From NCBI RefSeq assembly GCF_014197795.1, contig NZ_JACIGI010000007.1:32001-96000 (forward strand): a stretch of 64,000 bases of DNA, in the 5' to 3' direction. A program made the translations under genes and the position numbers. The first letter of the stretch is position 1, and every line of letters starts with the position of its first letter. The notes below the pieces were generated by a model that made no database searches, was not told the origin of the DNA, and saw nothing but the letters and a program-made list of their open reading frames with translations. Source of the stretch: Roseospira goensis. GTDB lineage: Bacteria; Pseudomonadota; Alphaproteobacteria; Rhodospirillales; Rhodospirillaceae. Positions 56,383 through 64,000 of this stretch are shown here, piece by piece.

Positions 56383-57255
56383 TCAGCAGCCGTTGCGCGC
56401 CATCTGGTCGGCGACCTGGCGCTGCAGCGTGCCGGCGACGTCGGGGAAGTCGGCCCGCAGCTTCTGGAAGGCGGCGCAGGCTTCGCGCGGCTTGCCCAGC
56501 GCGGACATGGACATGCCCAGCTTGAACAGGTTGTCCGGGGTCTTGGAGCCGTCCGGGTACGCCTTGTAGCCTTTGGCGAAGGCCACGGCGGCGTTCTCGT
56601 AGTCCCCGCGCGCGTAGTGCGTCTCGCCCAGCCAGTACTGGGCATTGCCGGCGAGGCGGTGCTGCGGGTTCACCGCGATGAAGGCCCCGAAGGCCTGCTC
56701 GGCGCGCCGGTAGTCGCCCTGGCGCAGCAGGGAAAAGGCATGCTGGTACTGCTCCTCCGGGGGGGCATCGGGCAGCACGGCGCGGGCCGCCGCGTCGGTG
56801 ATCGGCGCCGGGGTCGGTGTCGATGACGGGGCCGCCTCCGGCGCCGGTTCGGACAGATAGCCCAGCACGCCGCTGTCCGGCGCCAGCGGCTGCGGCGATC
56901 CCGGCGCGGGCGCGGGCAGGGGCGCCGGGCTGGTCGCGGCGCCGGGGGCGCGGTCCGGGGCGGTCCCGGGTCCGGCCTGCCCGCCCAGGCGCATGTCCAG
57001 TTCGCGCTCCAGCAGGTCGACGCGCTGTTCCAGTTGGCGGGTGCGATGCTCGGCCTGTTCGAGCTGGCCGGTCAGGCCGCGCACCATCTCCTCCAACTGG
57101 TTGAGGCGCACCTGCATATCGGCCACCAGGGCGCGGGTGTCCTGGGCGCGGGCCGGGGCGAGCGGGCCGGACAGGGCGACGGCCGCCAGGGCGGCCACGG
57201 TCACGATCACGACACGGACGGCGCGCGGCGCGGCGGACGGCGGAACGGACGGCAT
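56383..57255 (-). CDS. ybgF: Tol-pal system protein YbgF (CpoB)
   Basis: Periplasmic protein coordinating peptidoglycan synthesis with outer-membrane constriction. A signal peptide (hydrophobic residues ~16-35, ARAQ) is followed by a trimerising coiled coil (residues ~42-88, VADMQVRLNQLEEMVRGL), a Pro-rich linker, and TPR repeats (YQHAFSLLRQGDYRRAEQAF, AQYWLGETHYARGDYENAAV, GMSMSALGKPREACAAFQKL). AGGAG supports the ATG at 57255. Length 290 aa. Lies downstream of pal, separated by a terminator-like hairpin. Confidence 0.94.
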   Translation of the reverse strand: MPSVPPSAAPRAVRVVIVTVAALAAVALSGPLAPARAQDTRALVADMQVRLNQLEEMVRGLTGQLEQAEHRTRQLEQRVDLLERELDMRLGGQAGPGTAPDRAPGAATSPAPLPAPAPGSPQPLAPDSGVLGYLSEPAPEAAPSSTPTPAPITDAAARAVLPDAPPEEQYQHAFSLLRQGDYRRAEQAFGAFIAVNPQHRLAGNAQYWLGETHYARGDYENAAVAFAKGYKAYPDGSKTPDNLFKLGMSMSALGKPREACAAFQKLRADFPDVAGTLQRQVADQMARNGC

Positions 57256-57343
57256 GGCGGGCTCCTGAATCGGGGCGGGGACGCGGGCCATGGGCCACGG
57301 GCCTGGCGACGATGGGGCGCAGTCTGACCCATGTTCTTGACGC

Positions 57344-57373
57344 AATAAAGGCGCCGTCCCGGAAGACGGCGCC
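57344..57373 (-). terminator. Intrinsic terminator after pal
   Basis: Read on the minus strand: GGCGCCGTC, six-base loop, GACGGCGCC, then TTTATT. The 9-bp perfect stem followed by a T-rich run is the clearest rho-independent terminator in the window. It would limit read-through from pal into ybgF-tilS-ftsH-folP. Confidence 0.85.
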
Positions 57374-57428
57374 TCGCATGCGCGGATGGGGCGGCGGCGG
57401 GGGCGGCCCGCGTCCGCCGGTCCGGACC

Positions 57429-57914
57429 TCAGCGCAGGGTGGTCACGCCGCGGCGGTTACGCGACCAGCAGCTTTCGTTGGACTGGGTGCACACCGGCCG
57501 CTCCTTGCCGTAGGACACGGTGCTGACGCGGTTGGCCGGCACGCCCAGCGAGACCAGGTAGTTGCGCGCCGCGGTGGCGCGCCGCTCGCCCAGGGCCAGG
57601 TTGTACTCGCGGGTGCCGCGCTCGTCCGCGTGCCCCTCGATCACCGCCGAGTACTGCGGGTACTGCTGGAGCCAGGCGGCCTGGCGGCGCAACGTCTGCT
57701 GGGCCTGGCTGTCCAGGTTGTAGGAATCGAAGGCGAAGAAGACGCGATCGCCGACCTCCTGGACGAATTCCTGCTGGCTGCCGGCGGCCGGCCCGCTGGG
57801 CGCGGTCACGGGCGCCGCTCCGCCACCGGTCTGGCCGGACCCGGTTTCGGGCGTGGACGAGCAGGCGGCAAGCACCGCGGCGGCGGCCAGGACCGTGAGA
57901 ACTTTGAGCTTCAT
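57429..57914 (-). CDS. pal: Peptidoglycan-associated lipoprotein Pal
   Basis: Outer-membrane lipoprotein that binds peptidoglycan and TolB. Lipobox LAAC near residue 19 gives the lipidated Cys, a Gly/Ala linker follows, and the OmpA-like domain has VFFAFDSYNLD, the peptidoglycan-binding EGHADERGTREYNLALGERRA (part) and VSYGKERPVC. Two Cys near the C-terminus (CTQSNESCW) could form a disulfide. The ATG at 57914 has GGAG upstream. Length 161 aa. Confidence 0.96.
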   Translation of the reverse strand: MKLKVLTVLAAAAVLAACSSTPETGSGQTGGGAAPVTAPSGPAAGSQQEFVQEVGDRVFFAFDSYNLDSQAQQTLRRQAAWLQQYPQYSAVIEGHADERGTREYNLALGERRATAARNYLVSLGVPANRVSTVSYGKERPVCTQSNESCWSRNRRGVTTLR

Positions 57915-58198
57915 GAACAAGAACTCCAGGACCGATGGAAAACCGGCATGCGAGCCTCGTCGGATGGGGCGAACAACCCGACGGTATGGCGTGTGGCGAC
58001 AACGAAGACCGTCGCCTCCGTCGTCCCAGCACCGGAGGCGGCAGATCCGGGTTGTATCCGAAAGCGCGCGGCGAACACAACAGGGAAGGCGGTCCGCGCC
58101 GGCTGTCCCGGGCGCCGGCCGTGACCGGCGTCACACGCCCGGGCGCGCGTACGGTCGCACCGGGACGGGGCGGCGACCGGCTCCGGGGAAGGTGGTGA

Positions 58199-58849
58199 TT
58201 ATTGGTCGTGATCGTCGTCGGGAACGGCCGGCGCGAGCGGATCGTCGTCTGCCGGCGGGGGATCGGCGTCGGGTCCCTCGGGCGCGTCGGCGGCCGGCTC
58301 GGGCTCGCCCTGGCGCTCCGCGTGGCGGGCGCGGCCGCGCGCGATGATGATCGCCTTCTCCAGGTCGGCCTCGGTGCACAGGCCGAGAATCACCGGGTTG
58401 CGCGCCTTGATGTTCGGCGCGTTCCAGTGCGAGCGGTCGCGGATGGCCTGGATGGTCGGCTTGGTGGTGCCAAGGAGCTTGCAGACCTGGGCATCCGACA
58501 GCTCCGGGTGGTTCTTGAGCAGCCAGGCGATGCCGTCGGGCCGGTCGTGGCGCTTGGAGACCGGCGTGTAGCGTGCCCCCTTCTGGCGCGACTGCGGGAT
58601 CGGGTTCTCGCCCTTCTGTAGCACCAGGCGGGCGTCCGGGTCGGCCTGGCAGCGGTCCAGTTCGGACTGGGTGAGCTGACCGTTGGCCAGCGGGTCCAGG
58701 CCGGTGATGCCGACCGCGACCTCGCCGTCCGCGATGGCCTGAATCTCCAGCTCGTGCATGCCGCAGAAGTCCGCGATCTGCTCGAAGGTCAGCGCGGTGT
58801 TCTCCACCAGCCACACGGCGGTGGCCTTGGGCATGAGCGGCAGTGCCAT
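58199..58849 (-). CDS. trcR: Cell cycle transcriptional regulator TrcR (DUF1013)
   Basis: Matches the alphaproteobacterial DUF1013/TrcR family: MALPLMPKATAVWLVENTAL, TFEQIADFCGMHELEIQAIADGEVAVGI (part), GENPIPQSRQKGARYTPVSKR and LLGTTKPTIQAIRDRSHWNA. Two helix-turn-helix-like segments are visible. TrcR is linked to transcription in Caulobacter-type cell-cycle control. A ~40-residue acidic/Pro tail ends the protein. GGAGGA precedes the ATG at 58849. Length 216 aa. Confidence 0.9.
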   Translation of the reverse strand: MALPLMPKATAVWLVENTALTFEQIADFCGMHELEIQAIADGEVAVGITGLDPLANGQLTQSELDRCQADPDARLVLQKGENPIPQSRQKGARYTPVSKRHDRPDGIAWLLKNHPELSDAQVCKLLGTTKPTIQAIRDRSHWNAPNIKARNPVILGLCTEADLEKAIIIARGRARHAERQGEPEPAADAPEGPDADPPPADDDPLAPAVPDDDHDQ

Positions 58850-59099
58850 CGGTTCGGTCCTCCAGGCGACGGGTGGGATGCAGGGCGCGCGCGCCGGATC
58901 GGCCCTCGGGCGCCGGGACCCGGCACCGCGGGGACGCGCCCCGCGCGCGATCGGCACGCCCGACCCACAAACACGAAGACGGGCCGCCGGATCCGGTCTG
59001 GACCCGGTGGACCCTCATCCTCGACAGCGTGGCGTGTGTGAGCGTCCAGGCCCCGGCGACCCCGCGTTGAGCGGGGTCGGGCGTGCGGGGCTCCGGCTC

Positions 59100-60125
59100 C
59101 TACTTGGCCGGTCCGTGGTCCACGGTCAAGACAATCTTGCCGATGTGCGCGCTGGACTCCATCAAGGCGTGGGCCTCGGCCGCCTGCGCCAGCGGCAGGG
59201 TGGTGTGGATCAGTGGCGCCACCGTGCCGGCCTCCAGCAGTGGCCACACCGTCTCGTGCACGGCCCGGGCGATGCGGCCCTTGGCCTCGACCGGCTGCGG
59301 ACGCAGGGTCGACCCGGTCAGGGTCAGGCGCTTGCGCATGACCGGCATGAAGTTCATCTCGACGGTCGAGCGCGCCAGGAACGCGATCGAGACGTGGCGG
59401 CCCTCGGGCGCCAGGATCGAGACATTGCGCGGCAGGTAGTCGCCGCCGACCATGTCCAGGATGACGTCCACCCCGCGCCCGTCGGTGGCCGTCTTGACCG
59501 CCTCCACGAAGTCCTCGGTGGCGTAGTTGATCGCCAGGTCGGCGCCCAGGCTGCGGCAGGCCGCGCACTTCTCGTCCGAGCCGGCGGTGGTGAACACGGT
59601 GGCGCCGAACGCCTTGGCGAGCTGGATCGCGGTGGTGCCGATGCCGCTGCTGCCGCCGTGGACCAGGAGCCGCTCGCCCGGCTTGAGCGCCGCGCGCTCG
59701 AACACGTTGTGCCAGACGGTGAAGACGGTTTCGGGCACGGCCGCGGCCTTGACCCAGTCGAAGCCGGCGGGGATCGGCAGCACCTGGGGCGCCGGGGCGA
59801 CCGCGTAGGCCGCATAGCCGCCGCCGGCCAGCAGGGCGCAGACCGCGTCGCCGACCGCCAGCCCGCCGGTATCGCCCGCGCCCAGGGCGACGATCTCGCC
59901 GGCCACCTCCAGGCCCGGCAGGTCCGAGGCGTCCTTGGGGGCGGGATAGTGTCCCTTGCGTTGGATCACGTCGGGGCGGTTCACGCCGGCGGCATGCACC
60001 TTGATCAGGACCTCCCCCTCGGCGGGCATCGGCAGCGGGCGTTCGGCCGGGACCAGGGCCTCCGGTCCGCCGGGAGTCGCGATCTCGATGCAGGGCATGG
60101 TCTCGGGCAGGGCGGAGGACGACAT
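59100..60125 (-). CDS. NAD(P)H-quinone oxidoreductase, PIG3 family
   Basis: Zinc-independent medium-chain dehydrogenase. AGVNRPDVIQRKGHYPAP, LPGLEVAGEIVALG, ETVFTVWHNVFERA and the nucleotide-binding loop VHGGSSGIGTTAIQLAKAFG are all characteristic of PIG3/QOR2-type enzymes that reduce quinones with NADPH. Length 341 aa. The ATG at 60125 begins where likeness starts; an Arg/Pro-rich open extension upstream is discarded. It is 250 bases upstream of trcR on the same strand. Confidence 0.92.
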   Translation of the reverse strand: MSSSALPETMPCIEIATPGGPEALVPAERPLPMPAEGEVLIKVHAAGVNRPDVIQRKGHYPAPKDASDLPGLEVAGEIVALGAGDTGGLAVGDAVCALLAGGGYAAYAVAPAPQVLPIPAGFDWVKAAAVPETVFTVWHNVFERAALKPGERLLVHGGSSGIGTTAIQLAKAFGATVFTTAGSDEKCAACRSLGADLAINYATEDFVEAVKTATDGRGVDVILDMVGGDYLPRNVSILAPEGRHVSIAFLARSTVEMNFMPVMRKRLTLTGSTLRPQPVEAKGRIARAVHETVWPLLEAGTVAPLIHTTLPLAQAAEAHALMESSAHIGKIVLTVDHGPAK

Positions 60126-60612
60126 GGCGGCGACTCTCTTGCGACAGGGCGAACGGGTGAGGGACCGGAGGGTAGCGGGGGCAGGGCCGCCGGGGCAAGC
60201 CGGACGGCACCCGCGGGTCCGGCCTTGATGCGCCGGATCCGAGCGCCGCGGTCGGATTTTCCGCCGGGCGATCGCCTTCCGGGGGGCGACGTCGACTCGC
60301 CGCGGACCGGGGCCGCCCGCCGCCCCGCAGGGGCACCGGAGGCCCCGCGCCACCCCAGAGATGACCGCAGAGATGAGGGGGCCGCTGGGACGCCGGGACC
60401 GGTCCCGGCGCCCCGACCGAGCCCGAGACGGTCCCGGGGGCTCGGTCGCCCGTTGGGCGCGGCGCGGTGGGCGGTGTGCGCAGCCGTGGCAGCAGCCCTG
60501 CGGCTAAAACCCTTGAAAAAGATAGGATAATTATGCATATTGGAGGGGTAACGACCGGTTCAAGGAACTAACAGGGAAGAAACCTTCGGGTTGTCTTTCC
60601 GGGAGGTGTAAG
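60126..60612. other. Divergent gap between the quinone oxidoreductase and the 60613 gene
   Basis: About 490 bases, GC-rich except for 60505-60600, which holds the promoter described separately. No credible gene. Confidence 0.5.
60513..60541 (+). promoter_or_regulatory. Sigma70-like promoter of the 60613 gene
   Basis: TTGAAA (60513-60518), 17 bp, CATATT (60536-60541) within the sharpest AT-rich island nearby, about 65 bases before an ATG with GGGAGGTG. The gene product is unknown but seems to have its own well-formed promoter. Confidence 0.55.
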
Positions 60613-61056
60613 ATGTTGGTGAACCGGACTTTCCTGACCCCTGATTCGCCGGTCGTGCAGACGATCGCCGAGGGGTTTCATATGCCTGTGGTGCTGGCCC
60701 AGGCCTGGACCGAAATGACGCTCGCCCAGCCGCACGGCGTGGAGACCGTGCACGACATGATGGAACGGTGCGTCGAGGCCGCCGACGAGCGCGGCGCGGC
60801 CAGCATGGCGGCGCGGTACCGGTCGGCGCTGTCGCGATTCGATACCATGGCGCGGGGCGGCGTCGAGGCCCCCGAGGCCGCGGCGGCCGCCGCCATCGAG
60901 CACGGCACACTGTGCCCGCTGGATGCCAATATGGAACGGCTGGGCCCCAAAGGGGCGGGCCAGAAGGCCCCCGGCCCAGCCGCCGGCCGCGGCCTGGTGA
61001 TGCCGCCGCTGCCCGTTCACGACGGCGGCGGCGGGTGGCGCCACGCCCCCGACTAG
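60613..61056 (+). CDS. Hypothetical protein
   Basis: 147 residues, no recognised family. The N-terminal ~85 residues look helical and well formed (TPDSPVVQTIAEGFHMPVVL, VETVHDMMERCVEAADERGA, MAARYRSALSRFDTM). The rest is Ala/Gly/Pro-rich and probably disordered. No signal peptide or membrane helix. It has a strong ribosome site (GGGAGGTG) and a good promoter, so it is likely a real and well-expressed cytosolic protein. Confidence 0.7.
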   Translation: MLVNRTFLTPDSPVVQTIAEGFHMPVVLAQAWTEMTLAQPHGVETVHDMMERCVEAADERGAASMAARYRSALSRFDTMARGGVEAPEAAAAAAIEHGTLCPLDANMERLGPKGAGQKAPGPAAGRGLVMPPLPVHDGGGGWRHAPD

Positions 61057-61070
61057 AGAGGGGCGCGTCC

Positions 61071-61106
61071 CAGGCGTCAAGACAGGCGTCAAGACAGGCG
61101 TCAAAA
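61071..61106. repeat. 12-bp tandem repeat, three copies
   Basis: CAGGCGTCAAGA repeats three times (last copy ends AA) 15 bases after the stop of the 60613 gene. Confidence 0.85.
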
Positions 61107-61246
61107 GCCATTCGCACACGCCGGGTGCGCCGGAGCTTCGGTCCCCTCCCATGGGAGGGGACCGGGGCGGCACCAAGAGAGCCCGGCAAGAGAGCCCGGC
61201 GTGACGGCGCTTGACCGGGCCGGGCGGCGAGGGCGATAACCGGGCC

Positions 61247-61528
61247 ATGTTCGGATTGAGCCTCGGCAAGGTGCTCTTCACGGTCCTCGTGGTGGTCGTG
61301 GTCTGGGGTGCCTTCAAGTATTACAGCCGCGCCCTCGGGGGCGAGGCCCGCGCCAAGCGCCCCAGCCTGCGTGAGCGTGTCGAGCGCGCCGCCCAGGACG
61401 CCGTGCGCAAGCGCATGGGCGAGGACGGCGCGCCCGGCGGCAAGCCCGCCGAGGACTTGGTGCGCTGCCCCAACTGTGGCGCCTGGCACGCCAAGGGCAC
61501 GGCCTGCCCCTGCGGCTACGGCCGCTGA
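61247..61528 (+). CDS. Small membrane-anchored zinc-ribbon-like protein
   Basis: 93 residues. One N-terminal helix (VLFTVLVVVVVWGAFKYY, residues ~8-25), a charged linker (SLRERVERAAQDAVRKRMGE), and a C-terminal CPNCGAWHAKGTACPCG with four Cys spaced like a zinc ribbon. Function unknown. The ATG at 61247 is chosen where the helix begins; no strong ribosome site. A seven-copy hairpin array starts ten bases after its stop. Confidence 0.7.
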   Translation: MFGLSLGKVLFTVLVVVVVWGAFKYYSRALGGEARAKRPSLRERVERAAQDAVRKRMGEDGAPGGKPAEDLVRCPNCGAWHAKGTACPCGYGR

Positions 61529-61537
61529 GGGTGGGCC

Positions 61538-62105
61538 GGTCCCCCGCGGGAGCGGGGGACCAAGAAAGACCGGGACTCTCGCGCCCCCGCTCCGGCGGGG
61601 GCGCTTTGGCGTGATGGGCCCGGTCCCCCGCGGGAGCGGGGGACCAAGAAAGACCGGGACTCTCGCGCCCCCGCTCCGGCGGGGGCGCTTTGGCGTGATA
61701 GGCCCGGTCCCCCGCGGGAGCGGGGGACCAAGAAAGACCGGAACTCTCGCGCTCCCGCTCCGGCGGGGGCGCTTTCGCATGATGGGCCCGGTCCCCCGCG
61801 GGAGCGGGGGGACCGAGAAAGACCGGGACTCTCGCGCCCCCGCTCCGGCGGGGGCGCTTTCGCATGATGGGCCCGGTCCCCCGCGGGAGCGGGGGACCAA
61901 GAAGGACCGGGACTCTCGCGCCCCCGCTCCGGCGGGGGCGCTTTGGCGTGATGGGCCGGTCCCCCGCGGGAGCGGGGGACCAAGAAAGACCGGGACTCTC
62001 GCGCCCCCGCTCCGGCGGGGGCGCTTTGGCGTGATGGGCCGGTCCCCCGCAGGAGCAGGGGGACCGAGAAAAACGATCTCGCGCCCACGCTCCCGCGTGG
62101 GCGCG
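61538..62105. repeat. Seven-copy array of hairpin repeats
   Basis: Units start at 61538, 61622, 61706, 61790, 61875, 61958 and 62041 (83-85 bp apart). Each holds GGTCCCCCGC-GGGA-GCGGGGGACC, then a spacer AAGAAAGACCGGGACTCTC, then GCGCCCCCGC-TCCG-GCGGGGGCGC and CTTT(G/C)G. The last unit differs and ends with CGCCCACGC-TCCC-GCGTGGGCG. The array fills the gap between convergent genes. It is the largest copy of the class also seen at 929, 30949 and 36924. Confidence 0.95.
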
Positions 62106-62111
62106 CCTCAA

Positions 62112-63431
62112 TCACCCCTTCGCCAACACCGCCACGAAAAATCCGTCCGTGTCGTGATCGGCCGGGGACAGACGCAGCGCCGTCGCGCCCGCCGGGGCCG
62201 GGCAGGGCGCGGCCATGTCCGCGTCCGCCCAGGCGTCGGCCATCGGCACCGGCGTGAACCCCGCGCCCGCGTCGCCCTCCAGGAACGCGCTCACGCGATC
62301 CTCGTTCTCCGCCGTCAGCAGCGAGCAGGTGACGTAGACCAGCCGCCCGCCCGGCTTCACCAGCCGCGCGGCGCGGGCCAGGATGGCGTCCTGCTCGGCC
62401 TGGAGCGACTCCAGGTCGGCCGGCGCCAGCCGCCAGCGCGCATCCGGGTTGCGCCGCCAGGCGCCCGTCCCGGAGCACGGTGCGTCGACCAGCACGCGGT
62501 CGAAGCCGCCGGCCTGACGCTTCAGCCACTTGCGCGACTCGGCGTCCAGCACCCGCAGGGTCGCGTTGTGCACCCCAGCCCGGCGCAGCCGCACCTTTGC
62601 CCGCTCCAGACGCGACGCCGACACGTCGCAGGCCAGCAGCCGCCCCTTGTTGGCCATCGCCCCGGCCAGGGCCAGGGTCTTGCCGCCGGCCCCGGCGCAC
62701 AGGTCGCAGACCGCCATCCCGGGCGCCGCCGCGACCAGGGCGGCGGCCACCTGGGAGCCGGCGTCCTGCACCTCCACCAGCCCGTCGCGGAAGGCCGGCG
62801 TGGCGGCCAGATTGACGCGCCCGTGCACGCGCAGGGCCAGCGGCGCCAGCGGCCCGTCCTCCGCGACACCACCGGGGGCCGGAATGCCGGCCTCGGCCAG
62901 GGCGGCGCGGGCGCCGTCCCGGTCGGTCTTCAGGGCGTTGGCGCGCAGATCCAGCGGCGCCTCGGTGTTGAGCGCCGCCATGGCCGTCCGCCAGCCCTCG
63001 CCCAGGCTGGCCTCCAGGGGCGGGGCGATCCAGTCCGGCAGCTCCAGCCGCACCGCCTCCGGCATCTCCGCCGGCTCCAGCGGCTGGCCCGCCAGCCGGG
63101 CGGCGAGGTCGCGCTCGGCGGCGGTCAGCGGCGCCGGGTCGTGGCCCATGCCGGTGAACAGCCCCTTCAGCGCCGCCCGGTCCAGGCCGTCGGTCAGCAC
63201 CAGGTCGGCGATCAGGCGCTCGCGCGGGCTGCCGTCGCCGGTCCACCAGCCGAGCCGGGCGTGCCGGCGCAGCATCCCGTAGGCCCGGGCCGTGACCGCC
63301 CGCCGGTCGCCGCCACCCATGTAGCGCCGCGCGCGCAGGAAGGCCTGGGTCACGGCATCGGCGGGGCGGGGCGAGGCGGCCATCTCCTCCAGCAGGTCGA
63401 GGGCGGCGTGCAGACGGGCACCGGGGGTCAT
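62112..63431 (-). CDS. RsmB/NOP-family RNA cytosine-C5 methyltransferase
   Basis: SAM-dependent m5C methyltransferase for rRNA or tRNA. An N-terminal NusB-like helical domain (residues 1-140) is followed by the SAM site DLCAGAGGKTLALAGAM, the DAPCSGTGAWRRNPD motif with the first catalytic Cys, and YVTCSLLTAENEDRV with the second. Length 439 aa. The substrate (16S C967 or another) cannot be fixed. The stop lies six bases from the hairpin array. Confidence 0.93.
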   Translation of the reverse strand: MTPGARLHAALDLLEEMAASPRPADAVTQAFLRARRYMGGGDRRAVTARAYGMLRRHARLGWWTGDGSPRERLIADLVLTDGLDRAALKGLFTGMGHDPAPLTAAERDLAARLAGQPLEPAEMPEAVRLELPDWIAPPLEASLGEGWRTAMAALNTEAPLDLRANALKTDRDGARAALAEAGIPAPGGVAEDGPLAPLALRVHGRVNLAATPAFRDGLVEVQDAGSQVAAALVAAAPGMAVCDLCAGAGGKTLALAGAMANKGRLLACDVSASRLERAKVRLRRAGVHNATLRVLDAESRKWLKRQAGGFDRVLVDAPCSGTGAWRRNPDARWRLAPADLESLQAEQDAILARAARLVKPGGRLVYVTCSLLTAENEDRVSAFLEGDAGAGFTPVPMADAWADADMAAPCPAPAGATALRLSPADHDTDGFFVAVLAKG

Positions 63432-63469
63432 GGCGAACGGGTCCTGAGCGGCGGGAACGGCGGCCCCGT

Positions 63470-64000
63470 CTAGCGCGTCCGCACGTCCACGGCCAGCCTT
63501 TCCACCGGGGCCGGGTCCCCGGTCAGGCCGTGTTCGGCCAGGAAGGCGCCCATGCGGTCGTAGCGCGGGCCGTCCACCACCGCCGGACGCAGGGCGAACC
63601 GGGGCAGGGTGTCGACCCAGGCGCGCCGGTTCAGGGGGTCGTCCAGGTCGGGATAGGCGGCCAGGAACAGGTCCCAGCTCTCTTCCGGGTGGTTGATGAG
63701 GTACTGTGTGCCCTCCTCCAGCGCGGCCATGAAGGCGTCCAGCCAGGGTTCGCCAACGCGGTCGGCGTGGGCGATCAGCACCAGTTCATCGTATGGGGGG
63801 ACACCGTGCTCCTCGGGGAAGAAGGCGCGGCCCTCGGCGCCCTCTAGCTCCAGTTGCGTCAGCTCGAAGTTGCGGTAGCCGCCGACGATGGCGTCGACCT
63901 GCCCGGACAGCAGCGCCGGCGACAGGCTGAAGTTGACGTTGATCATCTCCACGTCGTCCATCGACAGCCCGACGGTGTTCAGCATGGTGCCCAGCACACC
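63470..64000 (-). CDS. NMT1/ThiY-like ABC transporter substrate-binding protein (partial)
   Basis: C-terminal 176 residues; the N-terminus lies beyond the window. GLSMDDVEMINVNFSLSPAL, SGQVDAIVGGYRNFELTQLE and FFPEEHGVPPYDELVLIAHA match periplasmic binding proteins for pyrimidine precursors of thiamine (ThiY/NMT1 group). LEEGTQYLINHPEESWDLFL is the usual C-terminal helix region. Ligand inferred only from the family. Its permease and ATPase genes are not in view. Confidence 0.85.
   Translation of the reverse strand, partial: GVLGTMLNTVGLSMDDVEMINVNFSLSPALLSGQVDAIVGGYRNFELTQLELEGAEGRAFFPEEHGVPPYDELVLIAHADRVGEPWLDAFMAALEEGTQYLINHPEESWDLFLAAYPDLDDPLNRRAWVDTLPRFALRPAVVDGPRYDRMGAFLAEHGLTGDPAPVERLAVDVRTR

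Noticed and set aside
61538..62105. CRISPR array
   Set aside because: The ~84-bp period comes from near-identical whole units; the parts between hairpins are conserved, not unique spacers, and no cas gene is near.

Overview
The window is very GC-rich DNA from a purple nonsulfur alphaproteobacterium. It carries a compact photosynthesis cluster: spirilloxanthin/spheroidene-type carotenoid genes crtC, crtD, crtE and crtF, the bacteriochlorophyll genes bchC, bchX, bchY and bchZ, and pufBALMC. The housekeeping neighbours (tilS-ftsH-folP, pal-ybgF, Hsp20-DUF1150, TrcR, DUF1192, DUF1127) are typical of Rhodospirillales-like alphaproteobacteria. The species cannot be named from this sequence alone. 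No tRNA or rRNA gene was recognised. Layout, 0-16 kb: a family 4 uracil-DNA glycosylase, then crtD-crtC on the minus strand, divergent from crtE-crtF-bchCXYZ-pufBALMC on the plus strand, which is probably one superoperon. Two TGT-N12-ACA (PpsR/CrtJ-type) sites, each followed after exactly 8 bp by a degenerate second site, lie in the crtD/crtE gap and before bchC. PufC (tetraheme reaction-centre cytochrome) has a C-terminal tail of 21 near-identical 16-residue Ala/Glu/Pro repeats. The LH1 beta polypeptide has an unusual C-terminal tail. 16-24 kb: a cyclic-nucleotide-binding gene broken by an in-frame TGA, proline iminopeptidase, a MobA-like nucleotidyltransferase, an SDR protein, a TPR protein, a divergent polysaccharide deacetylase, small membrane and unknown proteins, and an alpha/beta hydrolase. 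24-34 kb: a four-gene minus-strand operon matching a sodium-pumping methylmalonyl-CoA decarboxylase (mmdA-mmdD-mmdC-mmdB) stands head to head with pccB, followed by pccA. Between pccB and pccA lie three tandem MITE-like elements and a GxxExxY (PD-(D/E)XK-like) gene. 34-45 kb: an orphan LuxR regulator, purH, nth, tolB, a coiled-coil protein, a two-component system with two PepSY proteins and a cytochrome b561, a hydrolase and an EamA transporter. 45-64 kb: DUF1150-Hsp20 with a sigma32-like promoter, lptF-msbA, small unknowns, folP-ftsH-tilS-ybgF-pal (minus strand, pal first), TrcR, a quinone oxidoreductase, two unknowns, an RsmB-type RNA methyltransferase and the end of an NMT1/ThiY-like binding protein. 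Several families of intergenic palindromes and short tandem repeats are scattered through the window, concentrated in gaps between convergent genes. One family forms hairpins with GGGA or TCCG loops whose stems change in a compensated way between copies.
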